A program made the translations under genes and the position numbers. The notes under the pieces are model-generated. The model did no database searches, had not been told where the DNA came from, and worked only from the letters and a program-made list of their open reading frames with translations. A DNA stretch of 64,000 nt from Plectrocnemia conspersa (lineage: Eukaryota; Arthropoda; Insecta; Trichoptera; Polycentropodidae): positions 1 to 64,000 of the forward strand of contig VTFK01000036.1 in the NCBI GenBank assembly GCA_009617715.1, in the 5' to 3' direction. The first letter of the stretch is position 1, and each line of letters begins with the position of its first letter. Shown piece by piece: positions 1-11,035 of the stretch.

Positions 1-1713
1 TTAATTTATAAAATACAATATATTTTTCTGAGAATATCGAAAAAACATTTTGCCGTATTTTGTGTTATCCATAGTACGCCGACAATCAATAATTTATTTA
101 CAAGTCAACTTCAATTGCATTATAATTTTGCTGCTAATTTTATCTGCAGAAAAGCTTCTCTTTCATCGGCAAAGTATTTAAAAATAAAAGCCTATACTGT
201 GCTTTAGAAAAGACATTTGACAAAATGCAAGATTCGAACTTTGATAGCCTAGCAAATACGAATATACCATCTAGAGAGACATACTTCTGGCCTAAGACAA
301 TATAAACGGTCTTAGATCAATCTTAAATATGTAGATTAAATATTAAAAAAATATATATAGTACGACTAATATAAATAGGTGATTATTGCTTAGGTATATT
401 GATTTGCCAGTACTTCAAATATCTTGGGAGGCATTGAGAGTAAATATATTTGAATTTTAATATGCAGTGGTATTAAATAGATTCTATATTGTATAAATAT
501 GTTTAAAATCTAGATATAATACCAAACACAATTATGTCCCTGTCATTGTTCAATCTTTATTGTATACACAATCGATAATGAGTCTCATTAATATGGATTG
601 TAATTCACACCTCTTTCTCTATCTTAAGCTTTCAAAGTTTTTCTGTAAGAACTTTATCGTTATTTTATATTAATAATGCTTTTCTGGCTGTTGTAATATA
701 TTACATATATCGCAGCGAATGCCTCGTTATTTCCTATCGAAGGATCGACTCGTCCAGGAAATAAATCCTATCAACGCCTACCTACCATCGACGAGGACGA
801 TGTTTCGGCGAATTCATGTTCGTTTCGCTCGTCGTAAATCAGCCGCGGATTAGGCACCTTCGTCGCATATTTTCTCAACGGTCGTAAATAGTTTAGCCAG
901 TGATAAGGGTTAACGCGTATTTGTAATATATACAAATGTGCGGAAGAACGCAGGTGCGCAAACATTGGTCTGCGAATCCTCAACACATCAACCTCGTAAA
1001 TAATTCGTCCGCGTGTACATCTCTCGCTTTTAGCCTGATTATATCCGTTAAGGTCTACCCTTTGAATTTTCGATAAGCATTATACCAATTACATAACGTA
1101 ATTTGATAATTCAGAAAATATCTAACGCACGTGTAATGGATACTTCTCGCTACATACTACTCGTGTCAATTGATACATTGTTACGCAACTGCAGTGTAAA
1201 TAAAATTTTGTAGTCACTTCGATTTGAGATATCATTAATCGGCGCGACATTTTTGCTCGCCAGATTAAGATCTTGGGATGCTGCTATTGTCGTGAGCAAC
1301 GGTCGTGATTTTGCGTCTCGGGGTTAATTTTGGACTCGTGCAAGTGAAAGATGCCCTTTTCCCATCAAAGGGAACCGGTTATCGAGGCATCGCCATCTCT
1401 CGAAAGTAAATGTAAACAGGCGTGAAGATGCCCGCGGCTGATAACGACGTCTCGGATCGAACTTAATGTCGTTTGATGTATATTGAGCTTTGATATTAAA
1501 TTTAAAAAAATAAGTGACAGGTTATTTTGCAAAGGGGTAATGTCAAGGTTTAACCTTAACCCTGCTAACGTTCTACTTTTAAATCTTTCCAGCACTAATA
1601 TTTGTCACGACTATCAAATAACCTTTTTCTTGTGTTAACTTCTATATATACACACACAGGTATTCTTTATTAAATTACGAAGTTATATAAACAGTGATCA
1701 CATATCTTCCTAC
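1..1713. other. Gene-free AT-rich stretch with two CpG-bearing islets
   Basis: I see no open frame with recognisable protein features and no repeat that recurs in the window. Two GC-richer islets (about 721-1020 and 1215-1600) rise out of the AT-rich background and carry many CpG dinucleotides. Short frames in them have no family signature and no convincing splice sites. They are better regarded as candidate conserved noncoding DNA than as exons. Confidence 0.5.
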
Positions 1714-1726
1714 GTTGCTTAGCAAC
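1714..1726. promoter_or_regulatory. Palindrome GTTGCT-T-AGCAAC, X-box-like
   Basis: This is a perfect 6-bp inverted repeat around a single T. The half sites resemble the RFX-factor X-box family (GTTNCC/GGNAAC type), though the inner bases differ from the strongest consensus. No gene start is visible nearby, so a regulatory role is only a guess. Confidence 0.15.
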
Positions 1727-4469
1727 ATATTCCCAGATCGATGTCACTCGATCACATTTCAGTATCTAACTTTTTCTGCACGAAACGAAAAAAAAAATGG
1801 ATTGGCTCGAGTGCCTATAGTTGACGGCGTCCGACTTAATGGATTAGTTTCATTACCCGCATCACACGAAGCGTCTGCGAACATTTCTCTTGTCTTATCC
1901 ATTCGCAGCATCTCTGCGCGTATTTTTTCAACTTTCAATCCGAACATTTTACGCTCTTTGTTATCACAATCAGAAAGACCATCGTTAAAGCATGTAAATG
2001 TGTGGTCGCAAAATAACAATAATAATAATAATATCTTGCAACTGTTTCATCTCAAGATTCTTCACCATGTTTCCTTTTATCTCTTTCTCCCGGCAAAGGT
2101 CAGGAAATGCCCCCGGTGAATTTATGTAGTAAACTTTATCGGGTTTTGATTCTTTGATGGCTCTTCTTCGCAGGGGATGATTCTCGAGGCTAATGGAGCC
2201 ACAAAGAGTGTGTGTTGGGGTTGCCCCGTAGTCGTCTTCTTATAACTACCCCCAACAGATGGGGTGCCTACCCGCAGATAACCGAAACGCTTGCTGTATG
2301 TGTACGCAGAGCCAATCCCGGCGATCATTTATAATTCAAGTGAAAAATCTACGCCGTCGAAAAAAATTTCGTCGGTCGAGTTCGTTGGCCTTGTATTATG
2401 CAGCACACATGTGTCCCAAAAAGGGATGATATAATGGATTGTTTTGACTGTCCAATTATAGACTGTGTATGTATAGTAAATGGGTCTTTTTATTTTTGGT
2501 CAATTTCCTCAGAGGCTTTCATTGTACTTAATCGTATAGATTTTTGTTTGGATTGCTCGCTTGTGCACACGAAAAGAGTTTTTCTCCCTCTTGAATGAGG
2601 TTCGTTTAGGGGTTGTGCAGTGATTGTGAACAATTTCGCCCGAGGGTATGTGTATCTTTTTAATTAATTGCCAAGCGTCTAGAGAGAAAATGTCTTGTTT
2701 ACGGTTTAATTTAATTCTATCAACAGTATAATTAATTAATTAAGCTTTAACACATCTACGTTGTTTTTGGTAGTTAAAAAATTCTCTCGTAAATAATTTC
2801 AAGACTTGTTATCGAAAACTTAGGTCCAATTATTACAAATGATAGTTTAAATAGTGATTATTCGATTCGACGCTTTTATATTAATAGCTTTCAAAAGTCC
2901 GCGTGGCTATTGTGCAATTATGGGTGTTCTGCCGTTTTCTATTAGACAAACAATTGTCATTTAATGATTTATAATGCCTTTATTAAAATCTTTATAACAA
3001 AAATAATTTAATAGTTATCTCTAAATTAATGAGATAAAAGATAAACTATAGATTTGCAATTCTGTTATTTTTAATATGAACTGTATCGAAGATTTTTAAC
3101 TAACCAATGATGATCTCATAAGACCAAATAAGTTTAACTGGAAAAATAATCCATGGTTTTAGAGTTACTATATTTACGAGGTATACATAGCTATTTTTTA
3201 TAGGTAAATATATTTTAATATAGCCTATAAATATTTACACACTTGAAAATAAAAATACGCTGTCTGAAAGAGTATATAATATATTATTTATTACAAAAAA
3301 CATTTGTTGATAAACGTTTCTATTAAACTAACACATAAACAGTAACAAAATTGATTAATTTAAAACTTTATTCATCACCACAAAATTCAATTCGTAGTTT
3401 GAATTTCTTTTAGTTTATTTTTTTTGTGTTTGTATTTTTTCCATTTTTTACGATTTCACTTTCTCTTTTGCATTAAACATTACATTTTGATATGCATCCC
3501 TAATGCGACAGTGTCACGCGACCTGTCCGATAGCAGCGTTGATATAAAAACTTTTTCCAGCTAAAGTTCTAAAACAAATTTTCGTTCCACCCCACAAATA
3601 CAACAGAATCACCAAGTTAAAGCTGTCCGAAAAAGTATAATGCATAAAATATCGCCTTCTCAGCTTCCAGACGTAATAACGTGCTCAGTTCACTTTCACT
3701 CGAACTGAGCTGACATGTCAGAAAAGCGATTTGAAGAGCGATCGAAGGTGAAAGAGCTACGATTTTCAATTTTCGTCCAGACTTGGACAATGTAACCGCA
3801 AACAATGGCCCTTTCAATCTCGACGCCCCTGTTAGTACCGATCCAGACGATTGTACGTAGTAGATACGAATGCTCATTTTTTCCCGTTGGTGTTGTTTTT
3901 TCCTAGCTCAAAACACAACCATAAAGTGCGATATGCAGCAGTAAAATCCTGTATGTAACTTATCAGAGAGATGTGTAAGAGGGTGTAGACGTTTTGTCGA
4001 GAAATGCATATAGGTTTATCAGATCGTTGAGAGGACCAATGCGCGATAAGACAAATGCGAAATGGACAGTCTCTGATAGTTTGGTACGTAATTTATGGCA
4101 AACGTCGACGTGAAATGTAATATAATAAAAGTTTATTTCTTGGTTAGTGGTATTTAATTTATTCAGAATAAGAAAATGTGTGTTATCAAAGTAATACGGG
4201 TTTCATAATATTTTGCAATATAGACTATTAAATAAAAACATTTAACAATCACTGTTGAACAACAACATAGTTTTCATCCGCGTCGTTTAACGGTCACAAA
4301 CTTCTTGTGCCTTTTGAAGGCGGTGACAAAATTCCTCGATTCTAAAATCCAGGTTGATACCGACTTTCATAAAACACTGTCATGAGTTTATTTTTGAAAG
4401 TAAAGCAACTTTATTTTATTGAAGGGTCTTCTTAGCATTTTTTCGAGTTACTTAAGTCACCGCCATCAG
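1727..4469. other. Gene-free stretch
   Basis: The stretch holds a short (AAT)n microsatellite around 2018-2033, GC-richer patches at about 1800-2340 and 3480-4100, and otherwise AT-rich sequence. The frame at 1694-2119 starts with GTG rather than ATG and shows no domain. I recognise no gene or transposon here. Confidence 0.45.
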
Positions 4470-4720
4470 TATGCAAACAATGGCAAGCATCGCTCCGATG
4501 AGAATTTTGCTCATTCTGGTGTACCATAGGATTCAAATCTGGGTTCTTTGCTTTTTTCTCTTCATTAACGACGTACTAGCAGCAATTATAAAAAAATATT
4601 ATATGCTGACTGATTACCTAAAAGTTTTCAGAGTATTCGCACAAATGCGAATTCTCTCCCTTTATAAAAGATCTGAGAGATTAAGATAATTTGGATTTCG
4701 CAAGGATACAGAGAGTAAAA
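4470..4720 (+). mobile_element. Jockey-like LINE reverse transcriptase, decayed fragment
   Basis: The plus-strand translation contains a degenerate RT core. LGPLLFLLFINDV-like residues are seen as VLCFFLFINDVLAAI, followed by YMLTDYLKVFR, which corresponds to the YADDLKVFR catalytic block with one Asp lost. The DNA after this block (FAQMR...LSLYK) matches the same position in the fragment at 25.37 kb, so the two are copies of one family. The catalytic YADD is broken and only about 80 codons of an ORF2 normally near 900 residues remain. It is a dead 5'- and 3'-truncated relic. Confidence 0.65.
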
Positions 4721-6281
4721 AAAATTGTAATTTAATTGCCTATTGATGTTACTCACAATGTGCTCAACCCGTCTAGCAACTGTTCTTGCCAAAAATTAAT
4801 TGAAATAAATCTATTTTCGCGGGCACATAACTTTGGCTGCAACAAACATCGGTAAAAGGTTTTCCTTTATTAATTATTAAATGAACTGTACGTAAATTAA
4901 TTTTAATTATACAATCATTTATTTTTTTATTTTGGCGAAAATAAAATGAAGAACTTTGAAATTTGAAAGATTGAAAATATAAAATATAATCTTAACTCGC
5001 GAGCCAGATTCAAAGAGGCAGCGGGCCGACCCCTGATCTAGAGAGTCCCGATCGCGTCCCTTATTCTTAAACGTAGCAGCCATTGCTTGAGAACGCTCCT
5101 CTTAAACAAGCCATTTAGCTTTTCAACGAGTTTGGCAAACCTAAAAATATATACTATTTTATTTTTTGCTAAATTAAAATTATTTAAAGTTGAAGAAGTC
5201 TTGTACACGTGGCACCAATTACTTACATGTAAACATTTTGGGATCGCTTAAAATTTCTCCTAAGTAATTAACAAGTTATCTTGTACTATTTCTTATAAAT
5301 TAATTTTAAGATTTATGTTATGCTAATATTCAGCTTCTCCCAATTTAAATTAGTCGGTCGTAATGTATACTTTAAATTAAACCAATTATATTTAACTGAG
5401 AGCGCCTTACATAACATCCAGTTTCGCAAATTTAATTAATTCGCCATAATTGCCAATAAATTTTATCATCAGTCCGCTGTGTTAATAAGCAAAGTTTTAT
5501 GTAAGAAAATTCAAGAAATAACACTGACGCCTTCGCCACTTTTCCGATTTTTCCTTTCTAAAACTGTCTACATATTCAGATATTTGCTACGACGGCTCCG
5601 CGGTCCATCTAAGAGTTTAAAATTGATATATCAAATTAAAATACATTATTTTATTATGTGTACGCAAATATTTTTGCAAAGAGCAGCGGTAATAAATTAT
5701 CAAAATTATTATTGTGAAAAGTTCGTAGAACAGCAGTTTGAAAATTATTCATTCGGAAAAATGTTATTAATTTTTATTATTATGATGGATATAAAAATGG
5801 GAAAATAGGAAATAAATATAACTTGTACGTAATTTGTAGATATTATTGCTTTTTCTGTGATGCGATGCGTAATAAAAGTGAACAAACATATGATATAAAC
5901 GGCAATAAATATTTCAGTTTTAAGTGATGTTTCACCTGTTGGTAGTCTCTGAAGTTTTATATATATACATACATATATATTAAATGTAAGTCGTTAGTTA
6001 AAAATGTGTGTGTTGCGACAAGTGGAAATGAACCGTTTTTAATTACGGCGATTACTGTCAATCTGGTTTTATTTATATTTTGTATTTTATTTATGATTAT
6101 TTATATTTTTCTTTAAATTTTAACATATTTTTGATTGATCTACGTTAACTAATTTATTTAATTAAATAAATATATAATACGATTTGCGGATTCAGTAAAA
6201 TATATTTGCCAATACTTAAACTAATATTTAAAGTGAGGTTAGTTTAGGCCAAGTTAATTTATAATTCAACACCATCTAGGT
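4721..6281. other. Gene-free AT-rich stretch
   Basis: Apart from a moderately GC-rich patch at about 5000-5110 and AT-rich simple sequence near 5960-5985, I see no coding signature, repeat copy or structured element. Confidence 0.45.
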
Positions 6282-6565
6282 CAGCGCTGTCCAACTTCTC
6301 TTAGTTCGTGGGCTATTTTTTCTTTTGCAAACATTTCGGGGGCCAAAAATTGGGAGCTAAAATAAAATCATCACCTCAGACATTTGTATCGTCTGAGGTG
6401 ATGTTGTATTGTATACAAATTTTATACTTTTTTTAGCTCCCATGAGCATCTGTAAACGATCTAAAATATCTAGGGCTACCTTTTTTTAGCTCATTATTTT
6501 TAAATTTTATTTTAATTTTAAAAACATGAATAATTGGTTTGCGGGTCGTTAGTTGGACAGCGCTG
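6282..6565. mobile_element. hAT-type MITE with foldback interior
   Basis: The ends form a terminal inverted repeat: CAGCGCTGTCCAACT at the left matches AGTTGGACAGCGCTG at the right. The interior folds on itself. A perfect 13-bp stem (6369-6381 with 6391-6403, 9-nt loop) is nested inside a longer pairing of GGGAGCTAAAA with TTTTAGCTCCC. The CAGnG(G)TGTCCAAC...GTGGGC-type terminus is typical of hAT (Charlie-like) nonautonomous elements. No 8-bp target duplication is recognisable (flanks ATCTAGGT and AAGCATAC), so the insertion is old or the ends are slightly wrong. There is no coding capacity. Confidence 0.7.
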
Positions 6566-7009
6566 AAGCATACCCAGAAGCATAAAAATGTTTTGGTTTT
6601 GTAAATTGGCACGAAGAAGTGTATTTTTCACCAATTGAAGATGCTGAAAAGTTACACATTATTACAAAAATCAAATACTGTGTTAAAGTATTATAAAAAC
6701 GACAATATTATTTTTATTTTGTATATTTAATAATTTTTAATGCATTTAGAAACTATTTAAGCCATCAATTTTATTTATTATTTAACGTTATCAAATTTCT
6801 ATTAATAAACACTACGCGGAAAACCGTCATTATTAGTTTGAAGCAATGATTAAAAATAATTGTATAGAACACCTGAGATGTGTGAATACTTCATTTTCAG
6901 AACAGAAAAGAGTACAATTACCAACAAGGCGCGATTAATTTTTGTGCACGATAAAGGTCATTGTAAGTTTCAAATAACGAGCCAAAATAATTGCGTAAAA
7001 CACTTGAAG

Positions 7010-7180
7010 ATGTTATAAGTCATATTGAAGATCGAGTTATACTCTTGTGGTTTCGGAGTAAAACGGCTGCAATCTTCGGACTTTTAAGGGTCACCTTGGT
7101 CGATTCGATGCAACTCTGCTTGGTGGTAATTTGGTAAAGCTCTTGTTATTCCGACTCAGAAGCGAAGTGAAAGCTTTAAT
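7010..7180 (+). repeat. Diverged dispersed repeat, copy 1
   Basis: A block beginning near AGTCATATTGAAGATCGAGTT and running through ACTCTTGT, a CGGCTG segment, CTTCTAAG-like text and TAACTCnGCTnGGTG recurs with many differences at about 9670-9800. Shorter matches occur near 10040-10160 and 10590-10650. The opening segment also matches 20618-20650 and 53425-53455. The family is unnamed here and no coding frame survives. Alignment by eye makes the boundaries uncertain. Confidence 0.4.
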
Positions 7181-7291
7181 TATTAATTCTAATATTGAAA
7201 ACCGAGTTACAAAGCTAAAAAAATTTGTATACATATTTAATAAAACAAAACGGGTATTTAAACCCAGGTTTTTTAATTAAAATAATAATGT

Positions 7292-7325
7292 AATAAAAAT
7301 AACATTTTTTTTTGTTATTTTTATT
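7292..7325. repeat. Perfect 13-bp hairpin, AT-rich
   Basis: AATAAAAATAACA (7292-7304) is the exact reverse complement of 7313-7325, separated by an 8-T loop. Its sequence is simple and AT-rich, so a structural role is not implied. Confidence 0.8.
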
Positions 7326-7391
7326 TGTTTCGTATTCTTTAATTTATTGGTATTATTTTATATAAAATTCATTTACATTTAATCAAATTAA

Positions 7392-7421
7392 AAAAAATAT
7401 TATATAAATATAATATTTTTT
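7392..7421. repeat. Perfect 14-bp hairpin with 2-nt loop
   Basis: AAAAAATATTATAT (7392-7405) pairs exactly with 7408-7421 across an AA loop. It lies 67 bp from the previous hairpin. Such AT palindromes may be cruciform-prone or the relic of a foldback element. Confidence 0.8.
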
Positions 7422-9669
7422 ATTTATTATTTCTTCCGTTATATATATAAATATTTAAAGTGAAAGATCAACCACCGTACATGTACGGCGATACCGCTCA
7501 AAGGGTTAACCACTTCAATGTGATATTTTACAATTTTTTGATATTTTTACTATAAATTATAGTAATTGGGGTTGTTAGTACAAAATTTATTTATTCTTTA
7601 AAAATAAAAATATTATCAAATCAATTTTAAATAGTCCAATATACTTTAAATATTAAATATTTGGATTTATTATTTTTGATATGTTAAATGATATGGCACA
7701 ATATTTTTGGAATCACATATTTATAAGGCATTGTTTTTATATTTCTGAAATATAAGTATTGCATTAGAAGGTATAGAAGATTTATTATCATTTTCGCTTA
7801 CACGTGAAATATTTATAGGTGTATATTTGTCTATATAAGAGAGAATACTAAAATAAGCTTAGAACATACTTTATGTTAAGAAAGGATCGTTATGCTTAAT
7901 ATACATACATATTTCATAAAAAAAGCCTGTAAAAATATACTTTTTTATGCATTTTTTAGTAGTTCTTTTGCATTTTTAAATATTGTATGAAGCACACTAT
8001 CAACTTGACAAAAGCAGGAATAATAATTATATGCTCAAATTCAGATTTAATATGTCAACAATCGACCGGAAATATTACTTACCCAAGATTCAACCGATAT
8101 CAAGCCCTTCTCTGACCTGATTTTCGGTACAAGGGATACATCCTACTCAATTCTTTCTTTCTAACATCAATAGCGGTTTAGTAACTAATTATAACCGATT
8201 TTCACCGTCAGCATATAATTTACAACCAAATTTCAAATTGGGTCAAATATACACAAAAACAAAGAAAATATACCTTCATTTAAAGACTAACAAATTGAAA
8301 TACATTTTTAAGCTAATAATTAATTTTTATATTAAAAAACACACTATTTGTTTATTTATTCCAATGCTTTCAAATTCTAGAGTTCTTAAATTACATCGCA
8401 AAATGCACTTTTGTTGTCGTAGACCTAATATAAGAAAGTTTGCTTTGAAGACTGTGGATGAGACAAGCTTTTATAGTCCAATTTATGGTTTAACTTTTGA
8501 AGAGACAATCATACAATGTGCTGTTGCGCATTTTCGTGTAAAAGAAACATCCTTTTTTTATTGAGCATTGCGGGAACCAAATGTTGCAGTTCTTAATAGT
8601 CGATTTCTTGACAAATTATAATTAGATTATTTTGGGCGCTGACTATTATTTTTTTATATTTTTGTATGATAGTATTTAAAATTGATTATTTACCCATGAA
8701 TTATTATCAGTTAAAAATATTAATCAAATATTTTATTTTCATAGGTAAATATGAAATTGGTTAATCATGGAACATCTGCTTGCCTCAAAGAGTTGTTTGA
8801 AGTTTATTTTATGTTAAAACAAATTTCATTTCAAACAAAGCGAGTCCTAGTACACGACACGTCATTTGTTCCACAAACCACAGCGTTTGTTATCTTAACG
8901 GTCCACGTCGCGGCGGTTTATTTTCCCGGCGCGCCTCATCCAGATTGCGTCCTTTTGTAGAGAGTGGCAAGGCTGCAGGGTCGGATTTCCACGCTGTGCA
9001 CCCGGTCTGCTTTGCTCCACATCGTATTGATCGCCCGGGGCTGTCGCCTACGCTCTGTTCTCTCGGCCAGACGACATTGGATCACCGGGTAAAGTCCGGA
9101 ATCCGGTTCCGCGTCTGCACTCAGACACCACGTGGGAAAACGCCAGGCGAAAAGTTTGAATTGGGCAGGGATATGGGATTTCTTTGAGTAATGTGCTATT
9201 CATGACATTATGGAATCTGTTTGTTTTCCTGGGATTTATTTTCTTGCTTAATCCATTGCGTTGTAAATAGCACACATATTTCTATATTATACATACATAA
9301 AAATAAAACAAAGGATTAAAAATGGCACCCTAAAAAAACATGTGTTTAATTCCACATGAATTGTCCAGTTCCTCGTAGCTATTTCTAAAAACATCATTGC
9401 GCCTAGCAAATTCGTTAAGTATTAACGCGAATACAATATAGCAATAAGCATCAAGGGATTGTAGACACCACCCTTCAATGTAACATTTACTACATTGTTA
9501 AAATACCTCACATTTTGTATTAAAAACCCTATGCTTTTTGCTGAATTAGTAAATTATAAAAGTTTTAAAAACATATTTTAAAAATAAAATAGTTTTAAAT
9601 ATAGCCGCAGGATATGTGTAATTATAATATGTTTTTTTCACGCTATAATATTCAGTAGTAGAGTCGCAA
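7422..9669. other. Gene-free stretch with CpG-rich islet at 8870-9190
   Basis: The sequence is AT-rich except for a sharply bounded GC-rich, CpG-rich islet at about 8870-9190. Frames crossing it on both strands give no recognisable protein and lack a convincing exon structure. A frame at about 8238-8564 lacks an ATG at its start (it begins TTG) and has no known domain. Confidence 0.45.
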
Positions 9670-9800
9670 AGCAGTATTAAATATGAGATTAAACTCTTGT
9701 ACATTTGGTGTTAAAGCAGCTGTTTTTCTAGGGCTTCTAAGAGTCGCCTCAGTTGTTTCAGCGTAACTCCGCTAGGTGCGAGTTCAGCTGAGTAATGTCA
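9670..9800 (+). repeat. Diverged dispersed repeat, copy 2
   Basis: This is the same pattern as at 7025-7180: GAGATTAAACTCTTGT, a GCAGCTG segment, GGGCTTCTAAGAGTC and CGTAACTCCGCTAGGTGCGAG. Substitutions are many, so the copy is old. Confidence 0.4.
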
Positions 9801-10039
9801 AGTTGAGATTGAAAATTCTCGATAAAAATCAGTTTATTATGCTACGTTTGCTTTTATATTATTCCCATTTTATAATTTTTACCATCTGGCCAATGCGGTA
9901 ATTCGGGTGGAACGAGATAATTTGTTACTGTCCAACAAATATTTACTAAAAATATCCGTTACATGACGATGATTATGCAAAAGTTAAAAGTAAAGTTGTA
10001 ATTTCAGATGAAGAAGCGAAAGAAAGTGATTCAAAACAG

Positions 10040-10160
10040 CAGTGCTATGGTTTATATACCCTTATAAATTGTAGGAAGTTTGACGATTCAACGTTGCTCT
10101 GCTTGTTGCAAAGTTTAGCGAAACACGTTATTCCAAATCGAAAGCAAACAATATAAACAT
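10040..10160 (+). repeat. Diverged dispersed repeat, partial copies
   Basis: The stretch ATTCAACGTTGCTCTGCTTGTTGCAAAG... with downstream TTATTCCAAATCGAAAGC resembles the 3' part of the repeat at 7110-7175. A further weak copy (CTTTGCTTGGTGGTCGAGCG) lies at about 10590-10650. The preceding open frame (about 9960-10155, no ATG) is acidic, with an ISDEEAKESDSK stretch. It could be N-terminal piggyBac sequence belonging to the fossil 700 bp downstream, but this is unproven. Confidence 0.25.
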
Positions 10161-10779
10161 GAACAGAATATAAATTTTACATATAAACATTGAGAATTGT
10201 TCTAAAATATTATTGTATAAATTCTCCGTACAATATTCCCCTGGCCGTACTCGTTTTCTTAAACCTAACTATCTGTACTTTCTCTTTTTTTAATATCAAA
10301 TCTATGTATATCTTTATTTATTATTCAATAATTATTAAAATATTCTAAATATTATTTTATAACTTATATATAATATAAACACTAAAACATTAATTTTTAA
10401 TATTTATTGAATGTCCAATTATTCCAATCTTTCAATCATACATTTAACTACTGGTAAATTAATTTTTATTTACAATTACAATTTTTTGTGTTTATTCTTA
10501 ACATATTTCTAATCCTAGATAATATACATATTTTTCTACTATTTTTTTTACTTATTTAAATACAATGTTCCTAAATATTTTTTAACAGCTTAACTCCCGC
10601 GGTTTTTTTTGCCGAACTTTGCTTGGTGGTCGAGCGTTTTTGCGGAATAATGGCAAACAATTATCTTTTTTAGTAAATTCCTTATTTTACTTAACATATT
10701 TAACATATTTTATTTATTTTTTTTATGATTTTTCGCATAAATATATTGTCAGGTATGTCATTTAATTTGATCCAACAAG

Positions 10780-11035
10780 GGATAATCAAGATTTCGAAAG
10801 TATTCCAGGGGTACAAGTTTTTCCCAACAATAGTGAAAGCGTAGAAAGAGTGGCCAATTTATTTATTTGCAATGATTTATTCGAAATAATAGTTTCAGAA
10901 ACAAATTTATATCACTGGCAAACATCTCACAGATACAAAAATATAGAAAAAATATAAAATGGAACGATGTGACAGTAAGTTAACTGAAAAAGTGGCTTAT
11001 TTTTAATCTGTCAGAATCCCTCAAAAATATAAAAA
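10780..11035 (+). mobile_element. piggyBac-type transposase fossil (N-terminal part of DDE domain)
   Basis: The plus-strand frame reads IPGVQVFPNN, then ANLFICNDLFEIIVSETNLY. This matches the piggyBac region where an F...DEL...IV.ETNRYA block precedes the catalytic core. After a stop and a one-frame shift the text continues KWNDVTVS-stop-LKKWLIFNL, corresponding to the W+.VTv.ElKkFLgl.i block of the same family in the expected order. Stops and a frameshift show it is dead. The catalytic Asp residues further downstream are not recognisable, and no TTAA-bounded ends were found. Confidence 0.6.

Noticed and set aside
1694..2119. 141-codon plus-strand frame
   Set aside because: It starts at GTG, overlaps a minus-strand frame of similar quality, includes an AAT microsatellite and has no domain.
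5082..5093. ATTGCTTGAGAA, resembling the 5' part of miR-137
   Set aside because: No complementary arm nearby to form a precursor hairpin, and the rest of the mature sequence does not match.
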